A stretch of 22,006 nt of DNA. Origin: an uncultured Pelagibacteraceae bacterium (GTDB taxonomy: Bacteria > Pseudomonadota > Alphaproteobacteria > Pelagibacterales > Pelagibacteraceae). Under the pieces are notes generated by a model, which did not search any database, was not told the DNA's origin, and saw only the letters and a program-made list of their open reading frames with translations. Of this stretch, positions 1 through 9,120 are shown one piece after another. How positions within the stretch are numbered: position 1 is the stretch's first letter; the number at the start of each line of letters is the position of its first letter. The position numbers were made by a program, and so were the translations under genes. The stretch is from NCBI GenBank assembly GCA_902548045.1, contig CACCPR010000007.1, positions 1 through 22,006 on the forward strand. Direction: 5' to 3'.

Positions 1-1137
1 TGCAGCCACCTGAACTTTTTCTTTATTTATATTTAATTCATCAGAAAGTAAGCCAGCTAAGTTTCTTATTCTTTGAGTTTTGTCAAAAATGGTACCTATT
101 TTTTCGTAAAAGGTAATTTTTTTAAGATTAGCTATTTGTTTTATGAGGTTTTTAGATCTATCTTTTTCCCAAAAAAATTTAGCATCTGAAAGTCGTGCAT
201 CTACAACTCTTTTATTTCCTTCTGAAATAAGTTTTTTCTCATCTTTCTTGTTAGCAACAACAAAAAAATAATTTGTTAGTCTGTCTTGGTTATCAAATAT
301 AGGAAAGTATCTTTGGTGCTTTTCAAGTGTAGAAATAATTATTTCTTCAGGAATTTTTAAATACCCCTTATCAAAATAAACTAATAATACATTAGGATCT
401 TCTACAATATTCACAACTTCCTCTAAAAGACGATGGTTATATTGTTCTTTAAAGTTTTTTGATTTTGAAACTGAATTAAATTTTTTTAATATTATTTTTT
501 GTCTCTCGTTTTGATCTATGACAATTTTATTACTTTGAAGAAGTGAAAAATATTCTTTAAAATTTTTAATTTTTTTGGATTTTTTAATTAAATCTTGCTC
601 AATAATAATATTGTCTGTTGACTCTAAATGCTGATACTTAAAAGTTAATTTTTTACCATTAAATATAGAAAATATTGATCTAAGTGGTCTGCCCCACATC
701 AGATTGTTTGATGACCATTTCATAGATTTTTTCCAACTAATCGAAGATATGGCTTTTGGTAAAATACTGGTCAACAAATTCTCTACTAATATATTTTTCT
801 CTGCAGTTTTTATAAAGAAAAATTCGCCCTTTTCTGTCTCTTTTTTAAATAGTTCTTTTTCGGAAACATTACGAGACTTAGTAAAACCTTGAAGAATGCT
901 TTCTGGAACTCCTACCTTAGGTCCTTTAATTTCTTTTGATTTAATTTTGATCTTTTCAGGGATGCCTTTTATGTAAATACTTAATCTGGTCGGGCTTGAA
1001 TATTCCAAACAATTCTTATACTGAATTCCTTCTTCTTTAAAAGAGTTTTCAAGTTGCCGTTTAAGTTGCGTTCTTGCATTAATTTGAAGTTGAGGAGGTA
1101 TTTCTTCGCTATAAAGTTCAAGCAAAAATTCAGACAT
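1..1137 (-). CDS. glyS: Glycyl-tRNA synthetase beta subunit, partial (left copy)
   Basis: This is the inverted-repeat copy of the gene at 20870-22006. It covers the first 379 codons, with the start codon at 1135-1137 on the minus strand, and runs off the window at position 1. The opening residues MSEFLLELYSEEIPP are typical of GlyS. It lies 6 bp downstream of the glyQ copy. Being cut at exactly the same codon as the right copy is a property of the contig, not of the gene. It is probably not a real second locus. Confidence 0.9.
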   Translation of the reverse strand, partial: MSEFLLELYSEEIPPQLQINARTQLKRQLENSFKEEGIQYKNCLEYSSPTRLSIYIKGIPEKIKIKSKEIKGPKVGVPESILQGFTKSRNVSEKELFKKETEKGEFFFIKTAEKNILVENLLTSILPKAISSISWKKSMKWSSNNLMWGRPLRSIFSIFNGKKLTFKYQHLESTDNIIIEQDLIKKSKKIKNFKEYFSLLQSNKIVIDQNERQKIILKKFNSVSKSKNFKEQYNHRLLEEVVNIVEDPNVLLVYFDKGYLKIPEEIIISTLEKHQRYFPIFDNQDRLTNYFFVVANKKDEKKLISEGNKRVVDARLSDAKFFWEKDRSKNLIKQIANLKKITFYEKIGTIFDKTQRIRNLAGLLSDELNINKEKVQVAA

Positions 1138-1143
1138 AATTTA

Positions 1144-2016
1144 TTAAATTTGTGTACTTAACCAAAGTGCTCCACATCCTTTTGCGAGTTCTCTTATTCT
1201 ATTAATGTATCCAGTTCTTTCTGCTACACCAATTACTCCTCTAGCATCAAGTAAATTAAATATATGACTTGCTTTTAAGCATTGATCATATGCAGGTAAA
1301 GAAAGTTTGTTATCTATTAAAGATTTGCATTCAATTTCTGTTGATTCGAAATTTTTCAATAAAGTTTCGGTATTGGCAAATTCAAAATTATATGCAGAAA
1401 ATTCTTTTTCTGCTTGGAAAAATACATCTCTATATTTTACTCCTTCATTATTCCAATCAAGATCAAATACATTTTTTTTTCCTTGAACAAACATACACAA
1501 TCTTTCCAAACCATAGGTCATTTCAACAGGAATAGGATTGCATTCTAATCCTGTCATCTGTTGAAAATAAGTAAATTGTGTTATCTCCATACCATCACAC
1601 CAAACTTCCCAGCCTAATCCTGCGGCACCAAGTGTTGGGCTTTCCCAGTCATCTTCGACAAAACGTATATCATGACTTTTAACGTCAATACCAATTGCAG
1701 ATAAACTTTTTAAATAAGTTTGCTTAATATTATCAGGCGAAGGTTTAATTATAACTTGAAACTGATAATAATGTTGTAATCGATTAGGATTTTTTCCGTA
1801 CCTTCCATCTGTTGGTCTTCTTGAAGGTTGAACATAAGCTGCTTTCCAAGGTTTTGGGCCTAAAGACCTTAAAGTTGTAGCGGGGTGAAAAGTTCCTGCT
1901 CCTACTTCTAAATCGTAAGGCTGCAAAATTACGCATCCATATTTCCCCCAAAATTTTTGCAAATTTATTATGATCTCTTGAAAAGATAAAGATTTTAATT
2001 TTTTTTTAGTTGGCAT
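1144..2016 (-). CDS. glyQ: Glycyl-tRNA synthetase alpha subunit (left copy)
   Basis: The 290-residue product is identical to that of 19991-20863. It is the catalytic subunit of the alpha2beta2 glycyl-tRNA synthetase and shows the conserved [14 protein letters not shown] block at residues 61-74. It abuts the upstream S49 peptidase stop and precedes glyS by 6 bp. See the right copy for detail. Two identical copies of this normally single-copy gene are one argument that the left arm is artefactual. Confidence 0.93.
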   Translation of the reverse strand: MPTKKKLKSLSFQEIIINLQKFWGKYGCVILQPYDLEVGAGTFHPATTLRSLGPKPWKAAYVQPSRRPTDGRYGKNPNRLQHYYQFQVIIKPSPDNIKQTYLKSLSAIGIDVKSHDIRFVEDDWESPTLGAAGLGWEVWCDGMEITQFTYFQQMTGLECNPIPVEMTYGLERLCMFVQGKKNVFDLDWNNEGVKYRDVFFQAEKEFSAYNFEFANTETLLKNFESTEIECKSLIDNKLSLPAYDQCLKASHIFNLLDARGVIGVAERTGYINRIRELAKGCGALWLSTQI

Positions 2017-2829
2017 CTATAAACCAAATCTTTGCCACATCGATTTTTCTTCTAAATTATTTATTATTTTTTCAAAAGGATCAGAGATTGATGAAGAAAG
2101 TTTTTTTGCTAAAAAACCTTTTCGTTTTTCAAAGTTTTTAATTACAACTTTATCTCCAAATTTTTCTTTTAGAACTTGATCTGCATTCCCAATACCGTCA
2201 ATTAAGCCCAGTCTTAAAGCTGATTTGCCTGTCCAAAATTCTCCTGTAAAAATATTATTTTTTTCTGGATCTTTTAATTTTGATCCTCGACTGGTCTCAA
2301 CAACTTTAATAAAATCAGCATGTAATTCTAATTGAATATTTTTCAATCTTTTTACATCTTCTTCTTTTTCTTCTACAAAAGGATCTAGGGTACTTTTATT
2401 TTTTCCTGCGGTATACACTCTTCTCTGAACTCCAATCTTTTGAATTAAATCTTTAAAACCAAATGAAGCCGATATAACACCAATGGAACCGATTATTGAA
2501 CTTGAATTAGCAAATATTTCGTCTCCTGCACATGCAATGAAATATCCTCCGGAAGCAGCAACATCTTCAGCAAAAATTAAAACTTTTATTTTTTTTTTAT
2601 CAGCAAGTTCCCTTATATAACTATAAATTAAATGTGATTGAACGGGCGATCCCCCTGGAGAATTTATTGAAATAGCCACGTGAGAAATCTTTTTTACTGA
2701 AAAAGCTTTTTTTAGGATGTCCCTTTGATTGGCTAATTCCATACCTTGTTTAAAACGACCAGCAGAGCCAATAATGCCGGTTAATCTCACATGAGGTACA
2801 ACCTTTTTTTTTTTGAAAATAGAAAACAT
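2017..2829 (-). CDS. S49-family serine peptidase, SohB/SppA-like (left copy)
   Basis: The 270-residue product is identical to that of 19178-19990. It carries the S49 motifs NSPGGSP (56-62), DVAASGGY (89-96, candidate nucleophile Ser93) and GSIGVI (114-119). It is the first gene of the peptidase-glyQ-glyS run on the minus strand of this arm. See the right copy for interpretation. Confidence 0.88.
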   Translation of the reverse strand: MFSIFKKKKVVPHVRLTGIIGSAGRFKQGMELANQRDILKKAFSVKKISHVAISINSPGGSPVQSHLIYSYIRELADKKKIKVLIFAEDVAASGGYFIACAGDEIFANSSSIIGSIGVISASFGFKDLIQKIGVQRRVYTAGKNKSTLDPFVEEKEEDVKRLKNIQLELHADFIKVVETSRGSKLKDPEKNNIFTGEFWTGKSALRLGLIDGIGNADQVLKEKFGDKVVIKNFEKRKGFLAKKLSSSISDPFEKIINNLEEKSMWQRFGL

Positions 2830-2976
2830 ATTTTTTTGATCGTTGTAATTATTCTTATAACAGTAATAATTTAAATTTTAATTATTTTATTACGCTACTT
2901 CTAGTTGAATTATGGGTGCGTCACCACGGTTTGAATTAAAAATTTATTATTAAGAAAATCAACTATAATTGAATTG
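2830..2976. other. Intergenic region with GC-richer block (left copy)
   Basis: This is a divergent spacer between the polyprenyl synthase and S49 peptidase starts, and the longest non-coding stretch in the arm. It is almost pure A/T except for a G/C-richer block at about 2911-2932. Within that block an ATG at 2912 opens a 13-codon frame (MGASPRFELKIYY, stop at 2951-2953) running toward the polyprenyl synthase. GGTG-CGT-CACC could form a 4-bp stem. The function is unknown. Promoters for both flanking genes presumably lie here. Confidence 0.4.
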
Positions 2977-3990
2977 ATGGGTTCAGTTATACCACTAAAA
3001 AAATCTGCAAATTCCGCCTACTTAGAGCTTAAAAACCTTGTGGGAACTAAACTAGAAAAGGTTGAAAATTTAGTACGACTAAAACTTAAAAGCGATGTGA
3101 ACCTGATTGAAAAAATGTCTGAACACCATCTTAGGTCTGGAGGTAAAAGACTAAGAGCACTTCTGACTTTAGGATCCTCTAAATTATCTGGTTATGAACT
3201 TGGAGATCGAGATATTAATTTAGCTGCGTGTGTCGAGCTTATTCATTCAGCTACATTATTACATGATGATGTAATTGATGAAAGTTCTTTGCGAAGAGGT
3301 GTTAAAACCACTAATTCTATTTGGGGAAATCAATCTTCTATTTTAGTAGGAGACTATCTTTTAAGCAGATGTTTCGAGATTATGGTTGAAGATGGAGATT
3401 TAGAAATTCTAAAGTTACTATCATCTACTTCAGCTAAAATTGCACAAGGTGAAGTCTTACAACTTCAACATAAAGGAGAAGCCGATCTCCTAGAGGATAC
3501 ATATATTGATATTATTAATTTAAAAACGGCTTCACTTTTTTCAGCTGCAACAAAAACGGGGGCATGTCTTGCAAAAGTTAATGCCAAAGAGAAAAAAGCT
3601 TTAGAGTCTTATGGAAAAAATCTTGGTCTTGCATTTCAGATAGCAGACGATGCTTTAGATTATTTTGGAAAAGATAAATTTTTTGGAAAAGAAATTGGTA
3701 AAGATTTTTTTGAAGGAAAAGTCACTCTTCCATTAATCATTGTATTTCAAAAAGGCAATGCTGAAGAAAGAAATTTTTTATCTGAAATTTTAAAAAAAGA
3801 TAAAAGAAATGAAGATGATTTTAGTGAAACTTTAGCTTTGATAAATAAATATAAATCAATTGAGGCAAGTTTAAAAAGAGCAGAATATTTTGTCAATGTT
3901 TCTTATGACTCTTTAGGTATTTTTCCTGATAATGAGGAAAAAAGAATTTTACAAAATTTAACTAGCTTTAGTCTTAATAGATCTTTTTAA
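2977..3990 (+). CDS. ispB: Long-chain polyprenyl diphosphate synthase (left copy)
   Basis: This copy is identical to the gene at 18017-19030. I chose the ATG at 2977 over the TTG immediately before it at 2974. The product has 337 residues, with DDxxD motifs at D97-D101 and D224-D228. The residue five before the first Asp is Ala92, a small residue expected for long-chain products. It overlaps the convergent pdxH copy by 4 bp. Confidence 0.9.
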   Translation: MGSVIPLKKSANSAYLELKNLVGTKLEKVENLVRLKLKSDVNLIEKMSEHHLRSGGKRLRALLTLGSSKLSGYELGDRDINLAACVELIHSATLLHDDVIDESSLRRGVKTTNSIWGNQSSILVGDYLLSRCFEIMVEDGDLEILKLLSSTSAKIAQGEVLQLQHKGEADLLEDTYIDIINLKTASLFSAATKTGACLAKVNAKEKKALESYGKNLGLAFQIADDALDYFGKDKFFGKEIGKDFFEGKVTLPLIIVFQKGNAEERNFLSEILKKDKRNEDDFSETLALINKYKSIEASLKRAEYFVNVSYDSLGIFPDNEEKRILQNLTSFSLNRSF

Positions 3991-4619
3991 GGATAAAGAA
4001 GTTCTTTAATCCACTTGTCATTAACTTTTTTATAATTTAGTCTTTCATGAATTCTTCCTTCCCCGTCTAACCAAAATTCAATTTGTTTTGGCATCAATCT
4101 CCATCCAGACCAATGAGGTGGTCTTGGAACAGTATTTTGATCTGAATATTGTTTTTCAAATTTTTTTATTTTTTCTAAAAAAGTTTCTCTCCTATCTAAC
4201 ACTTGAGATTGGGAAGAGGCCCACGCACCAATCTTATTTTTATAAGGTCTTGAATTGTAATAATCATCTGCTTCCTTAGAAGTTACTTCTTCAACTTTTC
4301 CTAATATTCTTACCTGCCTTCTTAAACTTTTCCAGTGAAAACAAATCGAAGCTTTCTGATTAGTTTTTAATTCACTTCCTTTTTTGCTATTAAAATTTGT
4401 GTAAAAAACAAAACCCTTATCGCTTAATCCTTTCAATAAAACCATTCTTACATTAGGTTGGTTATTTTTATCCGCTGTAGCTACTGCAAATGCATTTGGA
4501 TCATTTATTTCGCTTTTCTCGGCTTCCGAAAACCAGTTTTTGAATAAATCGATAGGATTTTCTATATCTTCGAAACAACTATCTATTCCAAGTGTATTTT
4601 TGCCATTTTTTTGATTCAT
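3987..4619 (-). CDS. pdxH: Pyridoxamine 5'-phosphate oxidase (left copy)
   Basis: The 210-residue product is identical to that of 17388-18020. It carries the FMN/PLP motifs RMVLLK (58-63), PRPPHWSGWRL (165-175) and the RIHER segment (189-193). It converges with the polyprenyl synthase and diverges from aroC across 34 bp. Confidence 0.92.
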   Translation of the reverse strand: MNQKNGKNTLGIDSCFEDIENPIDLFKNWFSEAEKSEINDPNAFAVATADKNNQPNVRMVLLKGLSDKGFVFYTNFNSKKGSELKTNQKASICFHWKSLRRQVRILGKVEEVTSKEADDYYNSRPYKNKIGAWASSQSQVLDRRETFLEKIKKFEKQYSDQNTVPRPPHWSGWRLMPKQIEFWLDGEGRIHERLNYKKVNDKWIKELLYP

Positions 4620-4653
4620 AATTTCTATAAAATAATTTATACATTAAATAACT

Positions 4654-5736
4654 ATGTCTTTTAATACTTTTGGAAAAATATTTAGATTTACTACATGGGG
4701 TGAGTCCCACGGGCCTGCAATAGGCTGCGTTATCGATGGTTGTCCACCAAATGTGCCTATTTCTGAAAAGGATATCCAAAAAGATATGGATAGAAGAAGA
4801 CCAGGGCAATCTAAATTTACTACCCAAAGAAAAGAGTCGGATAAGGTAATTATACTGTCTGGTGTTTTTGAAGGAAGAACAACTGGCACCCCAATATCTA
4901 TCATAATCTATAATGAGGATAAAAGATCAAGAGATTATGAAACCATAAAAAATAAGTTCCGACCAGGTCATGCAGATTTTACATATTTTAAAAAATATGG
5001 AATAAGAGACTTTAGAGGAGGAGGCAGACAATCGGCGAGAGAAACTGCTTGTAGAGTAGCTGCTGGAGCTGTTGCAAAAATTATATTAAAAAAGATTATA
5101 GGATTAAAATTTAATATTGTAGGAGCTGTTACTCAATTGGGTTTAATGTCTTGTGATAAACAAAATTGGAAAGACTCAGAAATTAGAAAAAATCCTTTTT
5201 TCTGTCCGGATAAAAAATCTGTAAAACTCTGGGAAAAATATCTTTTGGCAGTAAGAAAAGCTGGTTCATCTTGTGGAGCAATAATTGAATTAAGAGCATC
5301 AGGAGTTCCTGTAGGTTTGGGAGCGCCAATTTATTCAAAATTGGATACTGATATTGCTGCTGCTCTCATGAGTATAAACGCAGTTAAAGGAGTAAATATA
5401 GGATCGGGAATGAATGCAGCTTTTTTAAGTGGTGAAGAAAATTCTGATGAAATAAATAAGAAGTCGGGAAAAGTTAGGTTTAAAACAAATCACGCCGGAG
5501 GAATTCTGGGTGGAATTTCTTCAGGACAAAATATTGTTGCATCTTTCGCAGTTAAACCTACTTCCTCTATTTTAACTAGTAGACAAACTATTGATAAAAA
5601 AGGTAAGAATACTAAAATTTCAGTCAAAGGAAGACATGATCCTTGTGTGGGAATCAGAGCGGTCCCAATAGGAGAAGCTATGTTAAGTTGTGTGATTCTT
5701 GATCATTTACTAATGCATAGAGCTCAATGCGGTTAG
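4654..5736 (+). CDS. aroC: Chorismate synthase (left copy)
   Basis: The 360-residue product is identical to that of 16271-17353. It has GESHG at 16-20, [11 protein letters not shown] at 121-131 and RHDPC starting at 327. Its 3' end overlaps the end of the dxs fragment by 4 bp, as in the right arm. See the right copy for detail. Confidence 0.93.
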   Translation: MSFNTFGKIFRFTTWGESHGPAIGCVIDGCPPNVPISEKDIQKDMDRRRPGQSKFTTQRKESDKVIILSGVFEGRTTGTPISIIIYNEDKRSRDYETIKNKFRPGHADFTYFKKYGIRDFRGGGRQSARETACRVAAGAVAKIILKKIIGLKFNIVGAVTQLGLMSCDKQNWKDSEIRKNPFFCPDKKSVKLWEKYLLAVRKAGSSCGAIIELRASGVPVGLGAPIYSKLDTDIAAALMSINAVKGVNIGSGMNAAFLSGEENSDEINKKSGKVRFKTNHAGGILGGISSGQNIVASFAVKPTSSILTSRQTIDKKGKNTKISVKGRHDPCVGIRAVPIGEAMLSCVILDHLLMHRAQCG

Positions 5737-7334
5737 TAAGATATTTTATTTTTGTTGTTAGCCAAGATAATATTTGAGTTTAAAGTCTCCTCAATTTTAT
5801 TTACTATTGATGAGCTATCTAGCCCAGCCATTTCATACATTTTATCTGGTGTATCTTGATCGATGAATATGTCTGGTAAAATCATAGATCTAAATTTTAA
5901 TCCTCTATCAAAGACGCCTCTGTCTGATAAAAATTGCATTACGTGAGAACCGAAGCCCCCTATAGAACCTTCTTCAATAGAAACTAAAACTTCATGATTA
6001 TTAGCAACTTCCATAATTAATTTTTCATCCAAAGGCTTAGCAAATCTTGCATCAATAATTGTTAAGTCAATACCTTTTTTAAGGAGAATTTCTGAGGCTT
6101 TTTTGCATTCTTCTAATCTAGTCCCAAAATTTAATATAGCAGCTTTTTTACCTTCTTTTATAATTCTACCTTTGCCAATTTGTAAAACCTCATTTATTGA
6201 TGGTATTTTAACTCCTAGACCATTTCCTCTAGGATATCTAAATGCTGAAGGGCGATCATTAATATTCACTGATGTGTTTATCATTTTAACTAATTCTGAC
6301 TCATCGCTTGCTGCCATGACAACAAAATTAGGCAGCGTAGACAAATATGTTATATCAAAAGATCCAGCATGGGTTGGTCCGTCTGCCCCTACAAGTCCGG
6401 CTCTATCAATTGCGAATCTCACTGGCAAAGATTGAATAGCTACATCGTGAACTACTTGATCATAAGCTCGTTGAAGAAAAGTTGAATAAATTGCAGCATA
6501 AGGCTTATAACCTTCTGTTGCTAGACCAGCAGCAAAAGTTACAGCATGTTGTTCTGCTATTCCTACATCAAAAGTTCTATCAGGAAATTTTTTTTCAAAT
6601 AAATTTAGACCAGTCCCAGAAGGCATAGCTCCTGTAATTCCAATTATTTTTGGAATGCCTGATGCATTGAAAACTTTTAAAATATTATAATTCGTTATTG
6701 CATTCTTTCCTTTTATTTCACTTACTGTCATTAATTGTCTATTCTTTTTACTTCGAGAAATTAATGTTTCTATACGACCTTGAAGTGGTCTAATTACACC
6801 CCAAACTAAACAAATATACTTTCTTTTAATTGAATGATCACTAAATTGTTTTGCTAGTTTAGAATGAGACAAATTATTTTTTGCAACAACCAATAATCCA
6901 CTGGTTTCTTTATCTATTCTGTGGACTATCCCAGGTCTTAATTCACCATTAATATCAGACAACTTATCCTTAAATTTATGAACTAATGCGTTAGCTAAAG
7001 TATTTTCATTATTATTTGCACCAGGATGAACTACCATTCCTTTTGGTTTATTTACAATTAAAACATTCTTATCTTCATAGCGAATATCTAGTTTAATTTT
7101 GTTTGGGATTAATTTATTCGATAATTCAATTAAAGGTGTAATTGTTATTGACTCGTTAGTTTTTACCTTTTTTGATGCTGAATCAGTTTGTCTTTTATCT
7201 ATTTTTACATTTCCTGACTTGATAATCTTTTTAATATTTGATCTTGTTAAATGCTTGATTTTGGTAGATAAAAAAATATCAAGTCTTTTTCCATCGTCCT
7301 TTTTTGTTACTAAGAATTTCATTGAGTTATTCAT
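5733..7334 (-). CDS. Chimeric ORF: RluD N-terminus fused to DXS C-terminus
   Basis: This is an open 533-codon frame. Residues 1-228 are a RluD-type 23S rRNA pseudouridine synthase: an S4 RNA-binding domain at about 5-65, then the catalytic HRIDKETSG motif at 138-146 with nucleophile Asp141. Residues 229-533 are identical to DXS residues 335-639, including the catalytic Glu (DXS E367, here E261). The switch is at 6652/6653, the exact edge of the inverted repeat. RluD lacks its last ~90 residues. DXS lacks the whole thiamine-diphosphate-binding half that carries the GDG motif. The fusion is therefore unlikely to be a working enzyme of either kind. It is best read as two broken genes, rluD 3'-truncated (6653-7334) and dxs 5'-truncated (5733-6652), joined by a chimeric junction. 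An alternative rluD start is Met5 (7322). Confidence 0.85.
   Translation of the reverse strand: MNNSMKFLVTKKDDGKRLDIFLSTKIKHLTRSNIKKIIKSGNVKIDKRQTDSASKKVKTNESITITPLIELSNKLIPNKIKLDIRYEDKNVLIVNKPKGMVVHPGANNNENTLANALVHKFKDKLSDINGELRPGIVHRIDKETSGLLVVAKNNLSHSKLAKQFSDHSIKRKYICLVWGVIRPLQGRIETLISRSKKNRQLMTVSEIKGKNAITNYNILKVFNASGIPKIIGITGAMPSGTGLNLFEKKFPDRTFDVGIAEQHAVTFAAGLATEGYKPYAAIYSTFLQRAYDQVVHDVAIQSLPVRFAIDRAGLVGADGPTHAGSFDITYLSTLPNFVVMAASDESELVKMINTSVNINDRPSAFRYPRGNGLGVKIPSINEVLQIGKGRIIKEGKKAAILNFGTRLEECKKASEILLKKGIDLTIIDARFAKPLDEKLIMEVANNHEVLVSIEEGSIGGFGSHVMQFLSDRGVFDRGLKFRSMILPDIFIDQDTPDKMYEMAGLDSSSIVNKIEETLNSNIILANNKNKISY
6652..6653. other. Inverted-repeat junction / probable chimera breakpoint
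   Basis: Left of this point the sequence mirrors the right arm, and right of it the sequence is unique. On the coding strand, rluD reads ...GGCATTCCAAAAATAATTGG. The true dxs reads ...GATACAAAAATAATTGG. The shared part therefore begins at CAAAAAT. RluD proteins often continue after this point with something like Pro-Lys-Ile, so a few bases of microhomology (around CAAAAAT) are plausible, but the native rluD continuation is absent from the window. Confidence 0.8.
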
Positions 7335-7354
7335 TATTTAATTTAGATTATAGC
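7322..7354 (+). promoter_or_regulatory. Possible tRNA-Arg promoter
   Basis: A TATAGC hexamer at 7349-7354 sits 5 bp upstream of the tRNA start. A TTGAGT at 7322-7327 could act as a -35 box, but the spacer is 21 bp, longer than the usual 16-18. The element would overlap the first codons of the divergent rluD. It rests on weak matches in an AT-rich background. Confidence 0.25.
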
Positions 7355-7359
7355 TAAAT

Positions 7360-7436
7360 GCGTTCGTAGCTCAACTGGATAGAGCGCCTGACTTCGGATC
7401 AGGAGGTTGAGGGTTCAAATCCTTCCGGGCGCACCA
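7360..7436 (+). tRNA. tRNA-Arg (anticodon UCG)
   Basis: A full cloverleaf can be folded by eye. The acceptor arms GCGTTCG/CGGGCGC pair with two G-T wobbles. The D arm is GCTC...GAGC with loop AACTGGATA. The anticodon stem is CCTGA/TCAGG around loop CTTCGGA, which places TCG at 7394-7396. The variable loop is AGGTT and the T arm is GAGGG-TTCAAAT-CCTTC, followed by discriminator A. The 3' CCA is encoded. A20 in the D loop and C35 fit arginine identity. It lies 25 bp from the divergent rluD start and 18 bp before the next gene on the same strand, with no visible terminator between. Confidence 0.95.
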
Positions 7437-7454
7437 ACTGAAAGTAAAAGACTT

Positions 7455-8303
7455 ATGGAATATAAAGAAATATTGTCAGTTAAAAACCAAAATTTAAAAG
7501 CTTTGGCTTTATCATTAAAAAAAAAATATTCTTCAGCTGATCCTTTTCCCCACATTCAAATAGACAATTTTTTTTCTGATAAGTATTTGGATGAAGTTCT
7601 TAGACAATTTCCAGATTTATCAAATTTAACAAAATCAGAGAATTATAAAAATCAAAATGAAATTAAATTTGCGAATAATGATTATAAAAACTTTCCGGAA
7701 AAAATAAAATCTTTTTTTAATTTTTTAAACTCTGAGTTTTTTTTAGAATTTTTACAAACACTTACTTCAATAGAAGAAAAACTCGTAGCAGACAATGAAT
7801 TAAATGGAGGAGGTCTTCATGAAATAAAATCAGGAGGTCTTTTAAAAGTTCACACAGACTTTAGCAAACATCCAAACAATAATTTGGATAGAAGAATAAA
7901 TGTTTTAATTTATCTTAATAAAAATTGGAAAACTGAGTACAAAGGTTGCTTGGAACTTTGGGATAAGCAAATGAAAAACTGCAAACAAAAAATACCTCCA
8001 AGTTTTAATAAAATGGTCATTTTTTCAACTACGGATTTCAGCAATCACGGCCATCCAGATCCAATAGATTGCCCAAAGGAAATTTCAAGAAAATCTATTG
8101 CCTTATACTATTTTTCTTCTGGGAGACCTCAAAATGAAATTTCAAGTGAAAATAAAAAAAATAAAACTTATTTTAAAAATAGATTTGGATTTAATAATGA
8201 AATTAGAGAAAAGAAAGAATATATTAAAGCATTTTTAAGAAAATTCTCTTTTTACAAGAAGCTTAAAGAGTTTGAAAAAAAATATTTGAGAAGAAAGAAA
8301 TAA
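7455..8303 (+). CDS. 2OG-Fe(II) oxygenase family protein
   Basis: This 282-residue protein has the double-stranded beta-helix signature of prolyl-hydroxylase-like 2-oxoglutarate oxygenases (2OG-FeII_Oxy_3 type). H133-T-D135 and a distal His in NHGHPDP (198 or 200) would bind iron, and R212 in the following RKSIALYYF strand would bind 2-oxoglutarate. The C-terminal ~50 residues are very basic. The substrate is unknown; relatives hydroxylate proline residues, free amino acids or sugars and natural products. The frame can be extended upstream to a TTG at 7407, but that would run through the tRNA, so the ATG at 7455 is preferred. The gene follows tRNA-Arg by 18 bp and may be co-transcribed with it. 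It converges with the GT17 gene, with only 2 bp between stop codons. Confidence 0.82.
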   Translation: MEYKEILSVKNQNLKALALSLKKKYSSADPFPHIQIDNFFSDKYLDEVLRQFPDLSNLTKSENYKNQNEIKFANNDYKNFPEKIKSFFNFLNSEFFLEFLQTLTSIEEKLVADNELNGGGLHEIKSGGLLKVHTDFSKHPNNNLDRRINVLIYLNKNWKTEYKGCLELWDKQMKNCKQKIPPSFNKMVIFSTTDFSNHGHPDPIDCPKEISRKSIALYYFSSGRPQNEISSENKKNKTYFKNRFGFNNEIREKKEYIKAFLRKFSFYKKLKEFEKKYLRRKK

Positions 8304-8305
8304 AT

Positions 8306-9115
8306 TTATTTAACAATCCATTTATTTAGACTAGAGATATTTTCTAAGATATATTTAGGGAAAGTTTCATCTATTTTTACCTTTGTTAATTCATATCCTT
8401 TGGTTGGATGTAAGAACTTTTCCATTTTGGACTCAATCTTATCAAGATCTGTATTCTCTTTTTTATTATCCTCTCCATGAGCAAACGACTGAATTTTTTT
8501 AGCAATTCCTCCTGAGTCTAACAAGTAAGCAAAATGCCAACCCCCATTCTCTATAATTTGAAGATTTTGGGCTTTATCGAATCTCCAAAAAGGATATTTT
8601 TTAAATTTCAAGTTTCTTACTGATTGTGGAGACTTAAAGTTTTTTTTTAAACATATTCTTGATCCGTGCCAATTATCTTCTGACTTATTTAGTAAATTTA
8701 ATTTATATGCAAAAGCTCTTTGAGAAAAAACTGCATATTTATTTTTTTTATTAAATTGATTAAGCTTTGTTAAATCTGGGATTTCATCTACATCTGACAA
8801 AATAATTAAATCATTATCTGAACATTCTTTTAAACCTTTTAAAATTGAATTTCTTTGATGTTGCTCAACTAAAGACTCACCTCCTTCATGAGGTTTTTTT
8901 ATGTTATCCGGTGTGTCATCTACAATAATATAATTTATTTTATTTTTAAATTTATTATACCGACTGATATCAAAATGTAATTTTTTTGGTTTGCCTTGAT
9001 GATTTACTGTAGACTCAACGATTACAAATTTGTCAACAAAATCATTTAGAATATTAAACCTTAAGTCAGCTATATGATCTTCATTGAAGTACTGAAAACA
9101 ATCGAAAACTGCCAT
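8306..9115 (-). CDS. Glycosyltransferase family 17-like protein
   Basis: This 269-residue protein resembles GT17, the family of beta-1,4-mannosyl-glycoprotein beta-1,4-GlcNAc transferases and their bacterial relatives. It opens with a FDCFQYFNE...LR..L pattern, then FVIVEST (30-36). A metal/nucleotide-sugar DxD motif appears as SDVDEIP (107-113), followed by GGWHFAYL (191-198) and SFAHGE (210-215), all typical GT17 landmarks. There is no signal peptide or membrane segment, so it is probably cytoplasmic. In bacteria such enzymes are usually found among surface-polysaccharide genes; donor and acceptor here are unknown. It is the last gene of the minus-strand run and starts 5 bp after the FkbM stop. 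Confidence 0.85.
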   Translation of the reverse strand: MAVFDCFQYFNEDHIADLRFNILNDFVDKFVIVESTVNHQGKPKKLHFDISRYNKFKNKINYIIVDDTPDNIKKPHEGGESLVEQHQRNSILKGLKECSDNDLIILSDVDEIPDLTKLNQFNKKNKYAVFSQRAFAYKLNLLNKSEDNWHGSRICLKKNFKSPQSVRNLKFKKYPFWRFDKAQNLQIIENGGWHFAYLLDSGGIAKKIQSFAHGEDNKKENTDLDKIESKMEKFLHPTKGYELTKVKIDETFPKYILENISSLNKWIVK

Positions 9116-9120
9116 AAAAA

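Larger units (their letters stand above)
1..6652 (+). repeat. Left arm of 6.65-kb inverted repeat
   Basis: This arm is the reverse complement of 15355-22006. Every gene and every antisense open frame in one arm has a partner in the other at 22007 minus its coordinate, with the same translation. Spot-checked nucleotide stretches at both ends also match. Identity stops at 6652/6653, where g at 6653 (complement c) faces a at 15354. The arm joins unique sequence in the middle of rluD and breaks both rluD and dxs, so this is the arm I regard as the secondary copy. Confidence 0.97.

Noticed and set aside
704..892. 62-codon plus-strand frame inside the left glyS copy (and its mirror at 21115-21303)
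   Set aside because: It is antisense to conserved glyS coding sequence, has no family resemblance and exists only because the opposite strand is constrained.
6103..6435. 110-codon plus-strand frame within the dxs fragment (mirror 15572-15904)
   Set aside because: It is an antisense shadow of a highly conserved dxs region with no start context or recognisable domain.
5733..7334. Genuine bifunctional RluD-DXS enzyme
   Set aside because: The fusion point coincides with the repeat boundary, the DXS half lacks its cofactor-binding domain, and an intact dxs is present in the window.
7407..7454. Upstream TTG extension of the 2OG oxygenase gene
   Set aside because: The extra 16 codons (MRVQILPGAPTESKRL) are a translation of the tRNA 3' half and spacer. 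The ATG at 7455 gives a normal N-terminus.
8300..8310. Bidirectional terminator between the convergent oxygenase and GT17 genes
   Set aside because: Only 2 bp separate the stops, and no GC stem with a T tract is visible nearby; A/T runs are everywhere in this sequence.
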